Source: CAZPUI01 sp964415525 (GTDB taxonomy: Bacteria > Acidobacteriota > Holophagae > Holophagales > Holophagaceae). From it: DNA of 46,146 nt. The DNA lies in assembly GCA_964415525.1 (NCBI GenBank), contig CAYQAS010000019.1, forward strand, positions 1 to 46,146, in the 5' to 3' direction. Under the pieces are notes generated by a model. That model was not told the DNA's origin. It saw only the letters and a program-made list of their open reading frames with translations, and did not search any database. Below, one piece after another: positions 17,255-26,475 of the stretch; the stretch's first letter is position 1; each line of letters opens with the position of its first letter. The translations under genes and the position numbers were made by a program.

Positions 17255-17300
17255 CGCGTACCATGCGGCTTGGGCACTGCATCATAGGCCCGGAGGATGC

Positions 17301-18266
17301 ATGGAAACTCGTCACCACAAGCTCATCATCATCGGCACCGGCCCTGCGGGATATACCGCAGCCATCTACGCCTCCCGGGCGAACCTGGAACCCCTGGTGT
17401 TCGAAGGCGTGCAGCCCGGCGGTCAGCTCACCATCACCACCGAAGTGGAGAACTTCCCGGGCTTCCGCGAAGGCGTGATGGGTCCCGAGTTGATGGATGA
17501 AATGCGCCAGCAGGCCCAGCGCTTTGGAACGGAGATTGTTGCGGAAACCGTCACGAAGGCAGATCTGTCCCAGCGCCCCTTCGTCCTCACCACCGACAGC
17601 GCCACATACACCTGTGACGCGCTCATCATTGCGACCGGTGCCTCTGCCAAGTGGCTGGGCATCGGCAAGGACGAAGTGCTGAGCCGTACGGGCGGCGGCG
17701 TCAGCGCCTGCGCGACGTGCGACGGATTCTTCTTCCGGGGCAAGGAGATTGCCGTGGTGGGCGGTGGCGACACGGCTCTCGAGGAAGCGACCTACCTGAC
17801 GAAGTTTGCGGCCAAGGTCCACCTGATCCATCGCCGGGATGCCTTCCGTGCCTCCAAGCCCATGCAGAAGCGGGTCTTCGACAATCCCAAGATCCTGGTG
17901 CACTGGAACAAGACTGTGGCGGATATCCCCACCCAGCAGGTGAGCCTTGCGACAGGCGAGACCATCGAGAAGCTCCGCGCTCTGAGCCTCAAGGACACCG
18001 AGGATGGCTCCCTCAGCGAGCTGCCGCTGGATGGCCTCTTTGTGGCCATTGGCCACGAGCCGAACACAAAGCTGTTCGCAGGCCAGCTCCCCACGGATGA
18101 GAGCGGCTACCTCGTCGTCGAGAAGGGCTCCACCCGAACGGCGGTTCCTGGCGTCTTTGCAGCGGGCGACGTGCAGGATCACACGTACCGTCAGGCCATT
18201 ACCGCGGCAGGTTCCGGCTGCATGGCTGCGATCGATGCCGAGCGCTGGTTGGCAGAGTCCGAATAG
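17301..18266 (+). CDS. trxB: Thioredoxin-disulfide reductase
   Basis: This NADPH- and FAD-dependent enzyme reduces thioredoxin in the cytoplasm. The 321-residue low-molecular-weight type has the FAD motif IIGTGPAGYTAAIYASRA at the N-terminus, the redox-active CATC in SACATCDGFFFRGK, the NADPH motif VVGGGDTALEEATYL, the HRRDAFRAS segment that contacts the NADPH phosphate, and the C-terminal FAD block GVFAAGDVQDHTYRQAITAAGSG. The ATG at 17301 has GGAGG five bases upstream and gives the usual N-terminus. Confidence 0.97.
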   Translation: METRHHKLIIIGTGPAGYTAAIYASRANLEPLVFEGVQPGGQLTITTEVENFPGFREGVMGPELMDEMRQQAQRFGTEIVAETVTKADLSQRPFVLTTDSATYTCDALIIATGASAKWLGIGKDEVLSRTGGGVSACATCDGFFFRGKEIAVVGGGDTALEEATYLTKFAAKVHLIHRRDAFRASKPMQKRVFDNPKILVHWNKTVADIPTQQVSLATGETIEKLRALSLKDTEDGSLSELPLDGLFVAIGHEPNTKLFAGQLPTDESGYLVVEKGSTRTAVPGVFAAGDVQDHTYRQAITAAGSGCMAAIDAERWLAESE

Positions 18267-18325
18267 ACAGACAAATCGGCAAATGTACCCGCCCCCCAAG
18301 GGGAAACTGGACCCGGATACGACTG

Positions 18326-18351
18326 AGCGCGCCTGACCCGTCGGGCGCGCT
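18326..18351. terminator. Possible terminator between trxB and the convergent kinase
   Basis: AGCGCGCC (18326-18333) and GGCGCGCT (18344-18351) form an 8-bp GC-rich stem with a ten-base loop in the convergent gap. The T run after it is poor (TTAACG), so the call is tentative. Confidence 0.5.
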
Positions 18352-18384
18352 TAACGTGTCTGGGTTTGATCGAGATTTCGCGAT

Positions 18385-20922
18385 CTATACAGACGCCAAG
18401 GCTGCCCTCAACTCATTAATTCCATACGGCTTGAGTAGCAATGTGGTTGCGGAGAATTGTTTGAGTTGGGCGTAGATTTTTTGATCGTGGTGTCCGGTAG
18501 CCATGATGACGGGGAGATTGGGCAGGATCGATCGTAGCCGACGAAGCGTTGCCTCTCCGTCGAGTCCCGGCATGTTGAAATCCAGGAGCACAGCGTCTAA
18601 AGACGGGTTTGTTTCCGCATGCTTCAGTGCTTCGGATGCGCTTCGAAAGGAATCCGCACGATGGCCGAACTGTTCGAGAACGGCAGTGGCAGCCTGCAAT
18701 GCCAATTCGTCATCGTCGATGACAAGGATGTGGAGCGCGCGCCCCTGCTTTTCGGTAACTGCGTCTGTGGGTTCCAACGGGGGTCTTGGCTGTGGGCCGA
18801 GTTGCGGCAGGAGCAGGGACGCCCGGGTACCCCTTCCCTGCTCGCTGCGGAGTTCCACAGTGCCACCATGCGCCCTGGCGGTTGCGAAGACTTGCGAGAG
18901 CCCCAGCCCCGTACCGTGACCAGCAGCCTTTGTTGTAAAAAAGGGTTCTGCAGCCCGGGCCAATAATTCCGCGGACATCCCTTCACCGTTGTCCTCCACG
19001 ACAAGCTCGACGAATCCAGATTCCAGGAGTCGCGTAGACAAGGAGAGGGTGCCGCCATGCTGCATGGCGTCGCAGGCATTCACGCACAGGTTCATGAGCG
19101 CATTGCTGATCGAACTGGCATCGCCCAGGACCCTCGGCCCGGATTCGTCCAAATGGGTTTCGATATGAACTTTCTTCAGCGTGGCGTGCTCTAGCAGATC
19201 GGCCTCGGTGCGCACCAGATCATTGAGATGCAACTCCTGGAAGCTGCCCAGTTCCTTGCGACTGAAGTCCCTGATGCTGGCCACCAGGCTTTTTCCTCGC
19301 CCTCCCGCCCGCAGAAGGAGTTCTGCATCCTTCGCGATGAGCGGGTCCGCTGGGTGTCGCATCTTGAGCACGCTTGCGACACCCAGGATGGCGGCGAGCA
19401 CGTTGTTCAAGTCGTGGGCGACTCCACTGGCCAGTTTGCCGATGGTTTCAACCCTCTGAAGGTGCGCCAGTTGAGCCTCCAGTGACTGACGATGTTCGGC
19501 AAGATGCTGTTGTTCAGTGATGTCGGATGCCATCGAAAGCAGGACCGGCTGGCCGTGAATCTCCAGGATCTCCCCTGACATCAGCCAAAGAACCTCTCGG
19601 CCCGATTTGGCCCGGGTCTTCAGTTCGTAGTTCCTCACACGACCGTCGCGACGGATGGCCTGAAGCAGGGCATCCCGATCCTCGGGGGCAACATATCCAA
19701 GCTCCACAGAGGTTCGACCAAGCACCTCTTCTCTCGAAAAACCGGTGATTCGACTGAATTCGGCGTTCACTTCGACGAATCGCCCCTCGTTCACACTGGA
19801 AAGTGCCATGAGCATGGGGGCCGAGTGGAATGCCTTGTGGAATCGCTCTTGACTGCTGCGAAGCGCCTCCTTGGTTTCGAGGATCTCGTGAATGTCTGTG
19901 CAGGTTCCGAACCACTTCAGCACCTGCCCAGAGGCATCGTGCAAGGGCATGGCGCGGATGAGCCACCAACGATAGACCCCATCGTGTCGTTGGATTCGGC
20001 ATTGCAATGAATAGGCTTCCTGGCCGCGCACCGCCCGATTCCAGGCTTCCAAGGCACGCTGCTGGTCGTCAGGGTGGAAGGGCTTGTTCCATCCGTGCCC
20101 CAGGCTCTCCTCCAGGGAGAGACCTGTGTAGTCCACCCAGTGCCGGTTGAAATAGGTGTTCAATCCCGCCGCGTCGCACGCCCAGACGATCTGAGGCATG
20201 GCTTCTGCCAGTTGGCGGAATTCCTGTTCTCGCTCTGATAAAGCGAGTTGGGCTCGAGTCCGATCGGTGATGTCCCGAACCACGCTGATGGTCCCCGTGA
20301 TCATGGAATCGGTATCCCGAAGTGGGCTCGTGGTGTCTTGCACCCAACGCGGGCCATTCCCATTCAAATCGGGAACTTCGAACTCGAGTGGGCCTTCCGT
20401 TCGGCCCTGGATGGCATGTTCAATTCGGGAAATGACCCCGACCTCGATAAGGAATGGGAACACATCACGGGCCGACTGTCCGATGACCTCTTCAGCGGTG
20501 CGCCCCGTTAATCGCTCCATCCAAGGGTTCCACACCAGGATCCGAAGGTCCGTTCCACAGACGATGATTCCTTCCTCGGCGCATTGCACGATCTGCTGAC
20601 TGAAACGCTGGGCCTCGCGCACCCATCGAGCCGCAACCCGCTCTCGACGGAGTCCGAGCCGAATCCCCACATGGATGAGCACCGTCGTGGACAGGATGAA
20701 TCCAAGCCCTTTCCAGGTGGAAAGAACCCGTTGCCGCTCGATGGTGGTTGCAAGGGAAGCCACCAGCCGATCTGAACCATAAATCCAGGCGGCGGAAACG
20801 GCGAGGTAGAGCAGCGGAAGCCACCACTCCGGGCGAAACCGGGTGGCCGAGGATTCAGGGGCCTTGATCGCACCCAGCCCAGCTTTTGACTGATTCAACA
20901 TGCCCATGTCCGATGAATGCAT
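18385..20922 (-). CDS. Membrane hybrid histidine kinase with three PAS domains and receiver
   Basis: About 845 residues from the ATG at 20922, chosen for a GGGAG site; the frame stays open to a GTG at 21012. Two membrane segments near the N-terminus (WWLPLLYLAVSAAWIYG and GLGFILSTTVLIHVGI) enclose a short periplasmic loop. Three PAS domains follow (about 105-220, 230-345 and 360-470). The HisKA phospho-acceptor is His503 in SGVAHDLNNVLAA. The ATPase domain has VEDNGEGMS, PFFTTK and GTGLGLS. A C-terminal receiver has the acidic pocket IDDDE, phospho-Asp781 in LLDFNMPG and the conserved Lys831 in LKPYG. It probably senses redox or small-molecule cues. No partner regulator gene is adjacent. Confidence 0.93.
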   Translation of the reverse strand: MHSSDMGMLNQSKAGLGAIKAPESSATRFRPEWWLPLLYLAVSAAWIYGSDRLVASLATTIERQRVLSTWKGLGFILSTTVLIHVGIRLGLRRERVAARWVREAQRFSQQIVQCAEEGIIVCGTDLRILVWNPWMERLTGRTAEEVIGQSARDVFPFLIEVGVISRIEHAIQGRTEGPLEFEVPDLNGNGPRWVQDTTSPLRDTDSMITGTISVVRDITDRTRAQLALSEREQEFRQLAEAMPQIVWACDAAGLNTYFNRHWVDYTGLSLEESLGHGWNKPFHPDDQQRALEAWNRAVRGQEAYSLQCRIQRHDGVYRWWLIRAMPLHDASGQVLKWFGTCTDIHEILETKEALRSSQERFHKAFHSAPMLMALSSVNEGRFVEVNAEFSRITGFSREEVLGRTSVELGYVAPEDRDALLQAIRRDGRVRNYELKTRAKSGREVLWLMSGEILEIHGQPVLLSMASDITEQQHLAEHRQSLEAQLAHLQRVETIGKLASGVAHDLNNVLAAILGVASVLKMRHPADPLIAKDAELLLRAGGRGKSLVASIRDFSRKELGSFQELHLNDLVRTEADLLEHATLKKVHIETHLDESGPRVLGDASSISNALMNLCVNACDAMQHGGTLSLSTRLLESGFVELVVEDNGEGMSAELLARAAEPFFTTKAAGHGTGLGLSQVFATARAHGGTVELRSEQGRGTRASLLLPQLGPQPRPPLEPTDAVTEKQGRALHILVIDDDELALQAATAVLEQFGHRADSFRSASEALKHAETNPSLDAVLLDFNMPGLDGEATLRRLRSILPNLPVIMATGHHDQKIYAQLKQFSATTLLLKPYGINELRAALASV

Positions 20923-21063
20923 CCGAAGGCTCCCGTCGAGGAGCCTTCTTTGAAGACAATCGGACCATTCGGTCTGGGGCTGGAGTGTCGGCGTGTTCGG
21001 TGGCTCGGCCACCTCGTGGAGGGGCCCGTCTCCGAGAACGAGGAGCCTAGCGAGAGGAGGCCG

Positions 21064-22095
21064 CTATTGGAAGAGCGGTCCCGGCCCGGCAGGCTTCAGG
21101 CCTAGGTAGGTATATGCGTTCTCGGTGGCCCGTCGGCCTTGTGGCGTGCGATCCAGGAATCCGATCTGCATCAGGAACGGCTCCACAAGGTCTTCCAGGG
21201 TGTCACCTTCGACTTCGCCCAGGGCCGCCGCCAGGGTGCGCACCCCCACGGGACCGCCTCGAAACTTGGTGATGAGGGCTTCCAGATAGGCGCGGTCCAG
21301 GCCATCAAGGCCCAGATCATCCACTTCGTGCAGGTGCAGGCAGGCCTCGGCATGCGCGCTGTCGATGGTGCCCTGCCCTTTCACTTCCGCGTAGTCGCGG
21401 CAGCGGCGGAGGAGGCGGTTGGCGATGCGCGGCGTCCCGCGGCTGCGGCGGGCGATGGCGGTGGCGCCTTCGTCCAGGATCGGCACATTCAGCACCTGCG
21501 CACTGCGGTGAACGATGACTTCGAGATCCTTGCGAGTGTAATAGTCCAGCCGGTAGACCATGCCGAATCGGTCGTGAAGCGGCTTGCTCAAAAGTCCGGC
21601 GCGGGTCGTGGCTCCCACGAGTGTGAAGGGCCGGAGATCGACCTTCAGGGTCTGGGCACTGGGGCCCTGGCCGATGAGGATGTCGAGCTTCCGGTCCTCC
21701 ATGGCCGCGTAGAGCATCTCCTCGATGGCCGGCGGCAGCCGATGGATCTCGTCGATGAACAGAAACTCGCCATCCTCCAGGTTCGTCAGGATGGCCGCGA
21801 GATCGCCCTTCTTCTCCAACGCCGGAGCCTGGATGACCTTGCAGGGCGCGCCCATCTCGTTCGCGAGTACATGGGCCAACGTCGTCTTGCCGAGCCCAGG
21901 GGGGCCGAAGAGCAGCACGTGATCCAGCACTTCGCCGCGGCGCTGGGCCGCCTGCAAAGCGATCTCCAATCTCAGCTTGATCTTGTCCTGACCGATGTAT
22001 TCGCCAAGCCGCTGTGGCCGAAGGGAGTATTCGTACCCCTCCTCGCGTTCCGAAGGATCAAGATCTGGATTTCTGAGCTGCCCCATGGTTTCCAT
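21064..22095 (-). CDS. ruvB: Holliday junction branch migration helicase RuvB
   Basis: RuvB is the hexameric AAA+ motor that, with RuvA, drives branch migration during recombinational repair. The 343-residue protein has RPQRLGEYIGQDKIK, Walker A in LLFGPPGLGKTTLAHV, Walker B FIDEIHRL, sensor 1 in LVGATTRAGLLSKPLHDRFG, the RRSRGTPRIANRLLRR arginine block and a winged-helix C-terminus with GFLDRTPQGR. The ATG at 22095 was preferred over 22149 because the added residues are not family-like. It is divergent from the FHA kinase. ruvA and ruvC are not in this window. Confidence 0.97.
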   Translation of the reverse strand: METMGQLRNPDLDPSEREEGYEYSLRPQRLGEYIGQDKIKLRLEIALQAAQRRGEVLDHVLLFGPPGLGKTTLAHVLANEMGAPCKVIQAPALEKKGDLAAILTNLEDGEFLFIDEIHRLPPAIEEMLYAAMEDRKLDILIGQGPSAQTLKVDLRPFTLVGATTRAGLLSKPLHDRFGMVYRLDYYTRKDLEVIVHRSAQVLNVPILDEGATAIARRSRGTPRIANRLLRRCRDYAEVKGQGTIDSAHAEACLHLHEVDDLGLDGLDRAYLEALITKFRGGPVGVRTLAAALGEVEGDTLEDLVEPFLMQIGFLDRTPQGRRATENAYTYLGLKPAGPGPLFQ

Positions 22096-22202
22096 TGCTG
22101 CACACCGCTCCAAGCCCTGTCCAGCCCTTCCGGGCGCCCTTGCTATCATCAGTCCTGTTCTACCTTTCCCGCTACCAATGCTGGATCCCCTGCGGAGTGC
22201 AT

Positions 22203-23717
22203 GTGCCTGACCGCTACGCCATCCACATCAAGGATCGACATGGTTTCGAGCGCATCATTCCGATCTCCAGGAGTCTGACGTTCGGGCGGCAGAACGGCTG
22301 CGAGGTGGTGCTTTCCGACAGCATGGTGAGCCGAAGCCACCTGCGTGTGGAATTCGACGGCAAGGACTGGTGGGCGGAGGATCTGGGCAGTTCCCACGGC
22401 ACCTACCTGGATGATCAGCGCGTGACCCGGATCCGTTGGGATCTGGACACCCCGTTGCGTCTGGCGGACAGTGCCTACGTGCTGATGATCCGAGAAGGCG
22501 ACAACCTCGCGTCCGAACTGAATCTGAAGGCCATCCTCCAGACCGCCCAACTGCTCGCAGGTGGTGTGGAGCTGGAGGAACTGCTAGAGCAGACCCTGGA
22601 CCGACTGCTGGCCATCAGTGGCACGGATCGCGGCTTCATCATGCTTCCTGAGAATGGGGAGCTGGAGGTCAAGGCCCAGCGCAACCTCAGCCAGGACATG
22701 GAACGGGACATCCACCTCAGCATGTCGAGCGTCTACCGGGTCTTCGAACTGGGCGAGCCCATCTGGATTCACAACGTGGCGGCCGACGAGCGTTTGATGG
22801 CACAGCAGTCCGTCATGGATCTCCAGCTCAAGACCATCCTATGTGTGCCCCTCGTCGCCCAGGGCAAGACCATCGGCGTGACCTACCTGGACAGCCGTCG
22901 CATCGCCACGGGTCCCGTGGACCGCCCCACTTTCGAGGCCATCGTGTCGCTGTGTGCGGTGGCCATCGAGCGGGCGCGACTCGCTGGGGAGAACTTCCGC
23001 AACACGGTGCTGGCCAAGGTCGGCCAGGTGGCCAGCAGCATCGTGCACGATTTCAAGAACGCCCTCTTCGTGGTGGCAGGCCATGCCCAGATGCTCCAGG
23101 CCGCCAGTACCGGCCCCAAGATGGACCACCACATCGACCAGATCCTGGGCGCCGTGGATCGCTTGACGGTGATGAGCACGGACGTCCTCGACTACGCGAA
23201 GGTCCGGGAACCCAACCGGGAACTCGTGGATGTCTCCGCGTGGTTGAGCGCATTGGCGGATCCTCTGCGCCCCAAGGCGCGGGACATGGGATGCGAGCTG
23301 GACGTGTCCGGTGAGCCCTGCGAGGCCAGCCTGGACCGCCACCGGTTCGCCCGTGTGATCGAGAACTTGCTGGCGAACAGCTTGGACGCCGTGAAGGGGC
23401 GGGACGAGGCCTACATCGGCCTGCGCTGGCAGCGGCAACCTGGCGAACTGCAGATCTTCGTGGAAGACAACGGCAAGGGCATCCCCCGCAAGGTCATCCG
23501 ACATATTTTTGAGCCCTTCTTCAGCTACGGAAAGGCCAAGGGAACGGGCCTTGGCATGGCCACGGTGAAGAAGATCGTGGAGGAACATGGCGGTGCGGTG
23601 GAGGTCGCCAGCGAGGAAGGCGTCGGCACCACGGTGGCCATCTACCTGCCGGACACGCCCCAACCACGGAAACCGGACGAAGACACCCACGAAAAAGTCA
23701 TTGGAGAGCCTGCATGA
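22203..23717 (+). CDS. Soluble FHA-GAF sensor histidine kinase
   Basis: About 504 residues from GTG 22203, which has CGGAG five bases upstream; a longer frame to 22095 is not family-like. The N-terminal FHA domain (about 1-95) shows LTFGRQNGCEVVLSD, SRSHLRVEF and GSSHGTYLDD, a phosphothreonine-peptide binder. A GAF domain follows (about 120-285; ISGTDRGFIML, ILCVPLVAQG, IGVTYLDS). The kinase core has the acceptor His in SSIVHDFKNALF, then VIENLLANSLDA, VEDNGKGIP and GTGLGMATVKK. There is no membrane segment and no receiver. FHA on a histidine kinase suggests cross-talk with Ser/Thr phosphorylation. The gene ends in a four-base overlap with ispF. Confidence 0.9.
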   Translation: MPDRYAIHIKDRHGFERIIPISRSLTFGRQNGCEVVLSDSMVSRSHLRVEFDGKDWWAEDLGSSHGTYLDDQRVTRIRWDLDTPLRLADSAYVLMIREGDNLASELNLKAILQTAQLLAGGVELEELLEQTLDRLLAISGTDRGFIMLPENGELEVKAQRNLSQDMERDIHLSMSSVYRVFELGEPIWIHNVAADERLMAQQSVMDLQLKTILCVPLVAQGKTIGVTYLDSRRIATGPVDRPTFEAIVSLCAVAIERARLAGENFRNTVLAKVGQVASSIVHDFKNALFVVAGHAQMLQAASTGPKMDHHIDQILGAVDRLTVMSTDVLDYAKVREPNRELVDVSAWLSALADPLRPKARDMGCELDVSGEPCEASLDRHRFARVIENLLANSLDAVKGRDEAYIGLRWQRQPGELQIFVEDNGKGIPRKVIRHIFEPFFSYGKAKGTGLGMATVKKIVEEHGGAVEVASEEGVGTTVAIYLPDTPQPRKPDEDTHEKVIGEPA

Positions 23718-24193
23718 AGTTGCGAATCGGCCAGGGCTTTGACGTCCATGCATTCGGCCCCGTGCGGCCACTGGTGCTCATGGGCGTGGAAGTCCCTCAC
23801 GAGATCGGCCTCGCGGGACACAGCGATGCGGACGTCATGGTTCACGCCCTGATGGACGCCCTGCTGGGTGCCGCCGGACTCGGCGACATCGGTCAGCACT
23901 TTCCGGATACCGATCCGCTCTACAAAGGGGCCGACAGCTGTGTGTTATTGGAGAGCGTGATGACCAGCCTCCGGGAACGTGGCTGGCGGGTGGTGAATGC
24001 CGACGTCTGCCTCATGGGAGAACGTCCGAAGATCGGCCCTCATCGCGAAGCCATGCGCCAACGGGTCGCGCCCCTGCTTGGGATCGATCCCGAGGACCTC
24101 AACGTCAAGGCCACCACCACGGAGAAGCTCGGTTTCACCGGGCGAAAGGAAGGCCTCGCGGCGATGGCGGTGACCCTGCTCCAGAAGGCTTAG
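23714..24193 (+). CDS. ispF: 2-C-methyl-D-erythritol 2,4-cyclodiphosphate synthase
   Basis: IspF forms the cyclic diphosphate in the MEP isoprenoid pathway. The 159-residue protein shows GQGFDVHAF (metal-binding Asp and His), LAGHSDADVMVHALMDALLGA, GDIGQHFPDTDP, and the C-terminal KATTTEKLGFTGRKEGLAA block. All expected metal and substrate residues are visible. Its ATG overlaps the TGA of the FHA kinase gene (ATGA at 23714-23717), so translation is probably coupled to an apparently unrelated signalling gene. It is convergent with the ABC exporter operon, with only 16 bp between. Confidence 0.97.
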   Translation: MKLRIGQGFDVHAFGPVRPLVLMGVEVPHEIGLAGHSDADVMVHALMDALLGAAGLGDIGQHFPDTDPLYKGADSCVLLESVMTSLRERGWRVVNADVCLMGERPKIGPHREAMRQRVAPLLGIDPEDLNVKATTTEKLGFTGRKEGLAAMAVTLLQKA

Positions 24194-24209
24194 GTGTGGC
24201 CTCGGGTCT

Positions 24210-25340
24210 CTAATCCATCGTCTTCTTGAATCGGCTGGAGGCCAGGAAGAGCAGCGCGGTCCCCAGCAGCAGCAGCGCAAGCATCTGGGGCCAGAGCACG
24301 ACCAGACCGACGCCCTTGAGGAAGAGGCTCCGCAGGATCACCAGGAAGAAGCGCAGGGGATTCAGGTAGGTGAGTCCCTGGATCCAGCTGGGCATGTTGG
24401 CGATGGGGTAGACAAATCCCGAAAGCAGAATGGCCGGCATGATGAAGAAGAACGCACTCATCATGGCCTGCTGCTGGGTGTGGCTGATGGTGCTGATGAA
24501 CAGCCCGACCCCAAGCGTGCTGAGCAGGAACAGCGCGGTGGACGCAAACAGCACCACCAGGCTGCCCTCCAACGGGATCTCGAACCAAAACACCGCCACG
24601 GTGCTCACCATAGCTACGTTCAAGAAACCGATGAGGGCGAAGGGCAGCGTCTTGCCCAGGATGAACTCCAGGCGGCCCATGGGGCTCACCATGATCTGCT
24701 CCATGGTGCCGATTTCCCGCTCCCGCACGATGGCCATGCTGGAGAGCAGGATGGAGATGATCATCACCAGCTGGGCGATGACCGCGGGGATGAAGAACCA
24801 ACGGCTTTCGAGAGATGGGTTGAACCAGGCCCGCTGGGCCAGGGTGATGGGTTCCGCCTCCAGGCGCTGGCCCGAGGTACGAGCCACGCGGGAGGCCATG
24901 ACCTCGGTGTTGAAGGTGGCGGCGATGCGCCCCGCGTAGCCCAGAACGATGTTGGCCGTATTGGAATCACTGCCGTCCAGGAGGAGCTGGGCAGGCGCCG
25001 TACGGCCGGCGGCCAAGGCCTCGCCGAAGCCCGGATCCAGCCGGAGGATCAGCTTTACATCCCCCCGCTCCAGGGCCTCCTGAGCCTCTCGGGGCTGGAG
25101 GGTGCGCACCTTCAGGTCGAAGTGGCGGCTGCCGGCGAAGCGATCGATGAGGTCCCGACTGGCGGGCGTCTGATCGAAGTCCACCACTGCAGCGGGGACG
25201 TTCCGAACCTCCGTGGTCACGGCATAGCCGAAGATCAGCACCTGCACGATGGGGATGACGAACAGGATGCCTCGCATTCGCGGATCCCGCAGGATCTGGA
25301 TGAACTCCTTGATGAGCATGGTCTTCAGGCGTTCGAACAT
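24210..25340 (-). CDS. ABC-2 type exporter permease (YbhR/YhhJ-like), second of pair
   Basis: The 376-residue protein has one N-terminal membrane helix (RGILFVIPIVQVLIFGYAVTT), a large extracytoplasmic domain (about 45-175), and five further helices in the C-terminal half. This is the layout of drug/ABC-2 permeases such as YbhR, YbhS and YhhJ. The signature stretch RRGREIGTMEQI-like (REREIGTMEQIMVSPM) precedes the helices. It forms a heterodimer candidate with the permease just upstream (1-base gap). Last gene of the TetR-controlled exporter operon; substrate unknown, probably hydrophobic compounds. Confidence 0.9.
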   Translation of the reverse strand: MFERLKTMLIKEFIQILRDPRMRGILFVIPIVQVLIFGYAVTTEVRNVPAAVVDFDQTPASRDLIDRFAGSRHFDLKVRTLQPREAQEALERGDVKLILRLDPGFGEALAAGRTAPAQLLLDGSDSNTANIVLGYAGRIAATFNTEVMASRVARTSGQRLEAEPITLAQRAWFNPSLESRWFFIPAVIAQLVMIISILLSSMAIVREREIGTMEQIMVSPMGRLEFILGKTLPFALIGFLNVAMVSTVAVFWFEIPLEGSLVVLFASTALFLLSTLGVGLFISTISHTQQQAMMSAFFFIMPAILLSGFVYPIANMPSWIQGLTYLNPLRFFLVILRSLFLKGVGLVVLWPQMLALLLLGTALLFLASSRFKKTMD

Positions 25341-25341
25341 C

Positions 25342-26475
25342 TCAGGCGAGCCTCTTCTTGAACGTCACCACCGCCAGCCCCAGGGTCAGGATCGCGAAGA
25401 GCGTGAGCAGCAGGGTGTCCAGCCAGAGCACCTCCAGCCCCCCACCCTTCAGATACAGCGTCCGCAGGAAATCCACGAAGTAGCGGGCGGGCACGATGCC
25501 CGTCACCGTGCGCAGGGGTTGGGGGATATTCGCCACGTCGAACATGAAGCCCGAGAGCAAAAAGGCCGGCAGGAACGTGGTGGTGAAGGCCAGCTGACTG
25601 GCCAGGAGCTGGGTCTTGGCCAGGGCACTGATGAGGATGCCCATGCCGAGCGCGCCCAGCAGGAAAATGGCGGACACGGCGAAGAGCAGGAAGAGGTTGC
25701 CCCGGATGGGCACATCAAAGAGATAGCGGCCCGCCAGCACCGACAGCACCATGTCCAGCATGCCGATGGCGAAGTAGGGCGCCACCTTGCCCAGGATCAG
25801 CTCTGGGCCCTTCACGGGCGTGCTGATGAGCTGCTCCATGGTGCCGGTCTCCCACTCCCGGGCCACCGTGAGCGAGCTGAGCAGCGCGGCGATGAGCATC
25901 ATGATCACGGCGATGAGCCCCGGCACGATGAAGATCCGCGATTCCAAATCCGTGTTGAACCAGGCCCGGGTGCGCAGGTCCAGGGGCGGATCCGGCACCT
26001 TGGCGCCGCTCCGCTGCATGCGCTTCACCAGCAAGGTCTGGGCGTGGCTGCGGACGATGTTCTCCGCGTAGCCCAGGGCGATGGTGGTGGTGTTGGCGTC
26101 GCTGCCATCCGCCAGGGCCTGCACCTCCACGGTGCGTCCCGCAGCCACCCTCGCGCCAAAATCGGCCGGGATGACAAGGGCCATCTGCACGTCGGCACGG
26201 TTCAAGGCGTCCTCCACCTCTCGGTAGGACTGGGCGCGTTGAGTGAGGCTGAAGTACCTTGAACCCTCGAAGCGGCTCACCAGCTCCCGGCTCTGGGGGG
26301 TGCGGCTCTGATCCCAGACCGCCAGGGGCACGCGATCGACATCCAATGTCAATGCGTAGCCGAAAAGCAGCAGGAGCAGGAGCGGCAGGGCGATGGCGAC
26401 GCCCAATGCCCGGGGATCCCGGAGCACGTGAAGGCTCTCCTTGCGAGCGATGGCCCAGAGGCGGCGGGGATTCAT
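25342..26475 (-). CDS. ABC-2 type exporter permease (YbhS-like), first of pair
   Basis: This 377-residue homologue of the next gene has the same architecture: an N-terminal helix (LGVAIALPLLLLLLFGYALTL), a soluble domain of about 140 residues, then five helices with EWETGTMEQLISTPV before them. Two similar but non-identical permeases suggest a heterodimeric pore. The start overlaps the ATPase stop by four bases (ATGA), consistent with translational coupling. Confidence 0.9.
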   Translation of the reverse strand: MNPRRLWAIARKESLHVLRDPRALGVAIALPLLLLLLFGYALTLDVDRVPLAVWDQSRTPQSRELVSRFEGSRYFSLTQRAQSYREVEDALNRADVQMALVIPADFGARVAAGRTVEVQALADGSDANTTTIALGYAENIVRSHAQTLLVKRMQRSGAKVPDPPLDLRTRAWFNTDLESRIFIVPGLIAVIMMLIAALLSSLTVAREWETGTMEQLISTPVKGPELILGKVAPYFAIGMLDMVLSVLAGRYLFDVPIRGNLFLLFAVSAIFLLGALGMGILISALAKTQLLASQLAFTTTFLPAFLLSGFMFDVANIPQPLRTVTGIVPARYFVDFLRTLYLKGGGLEVLWLDTLLLTLFAILTLGLAVVTFKKRLA

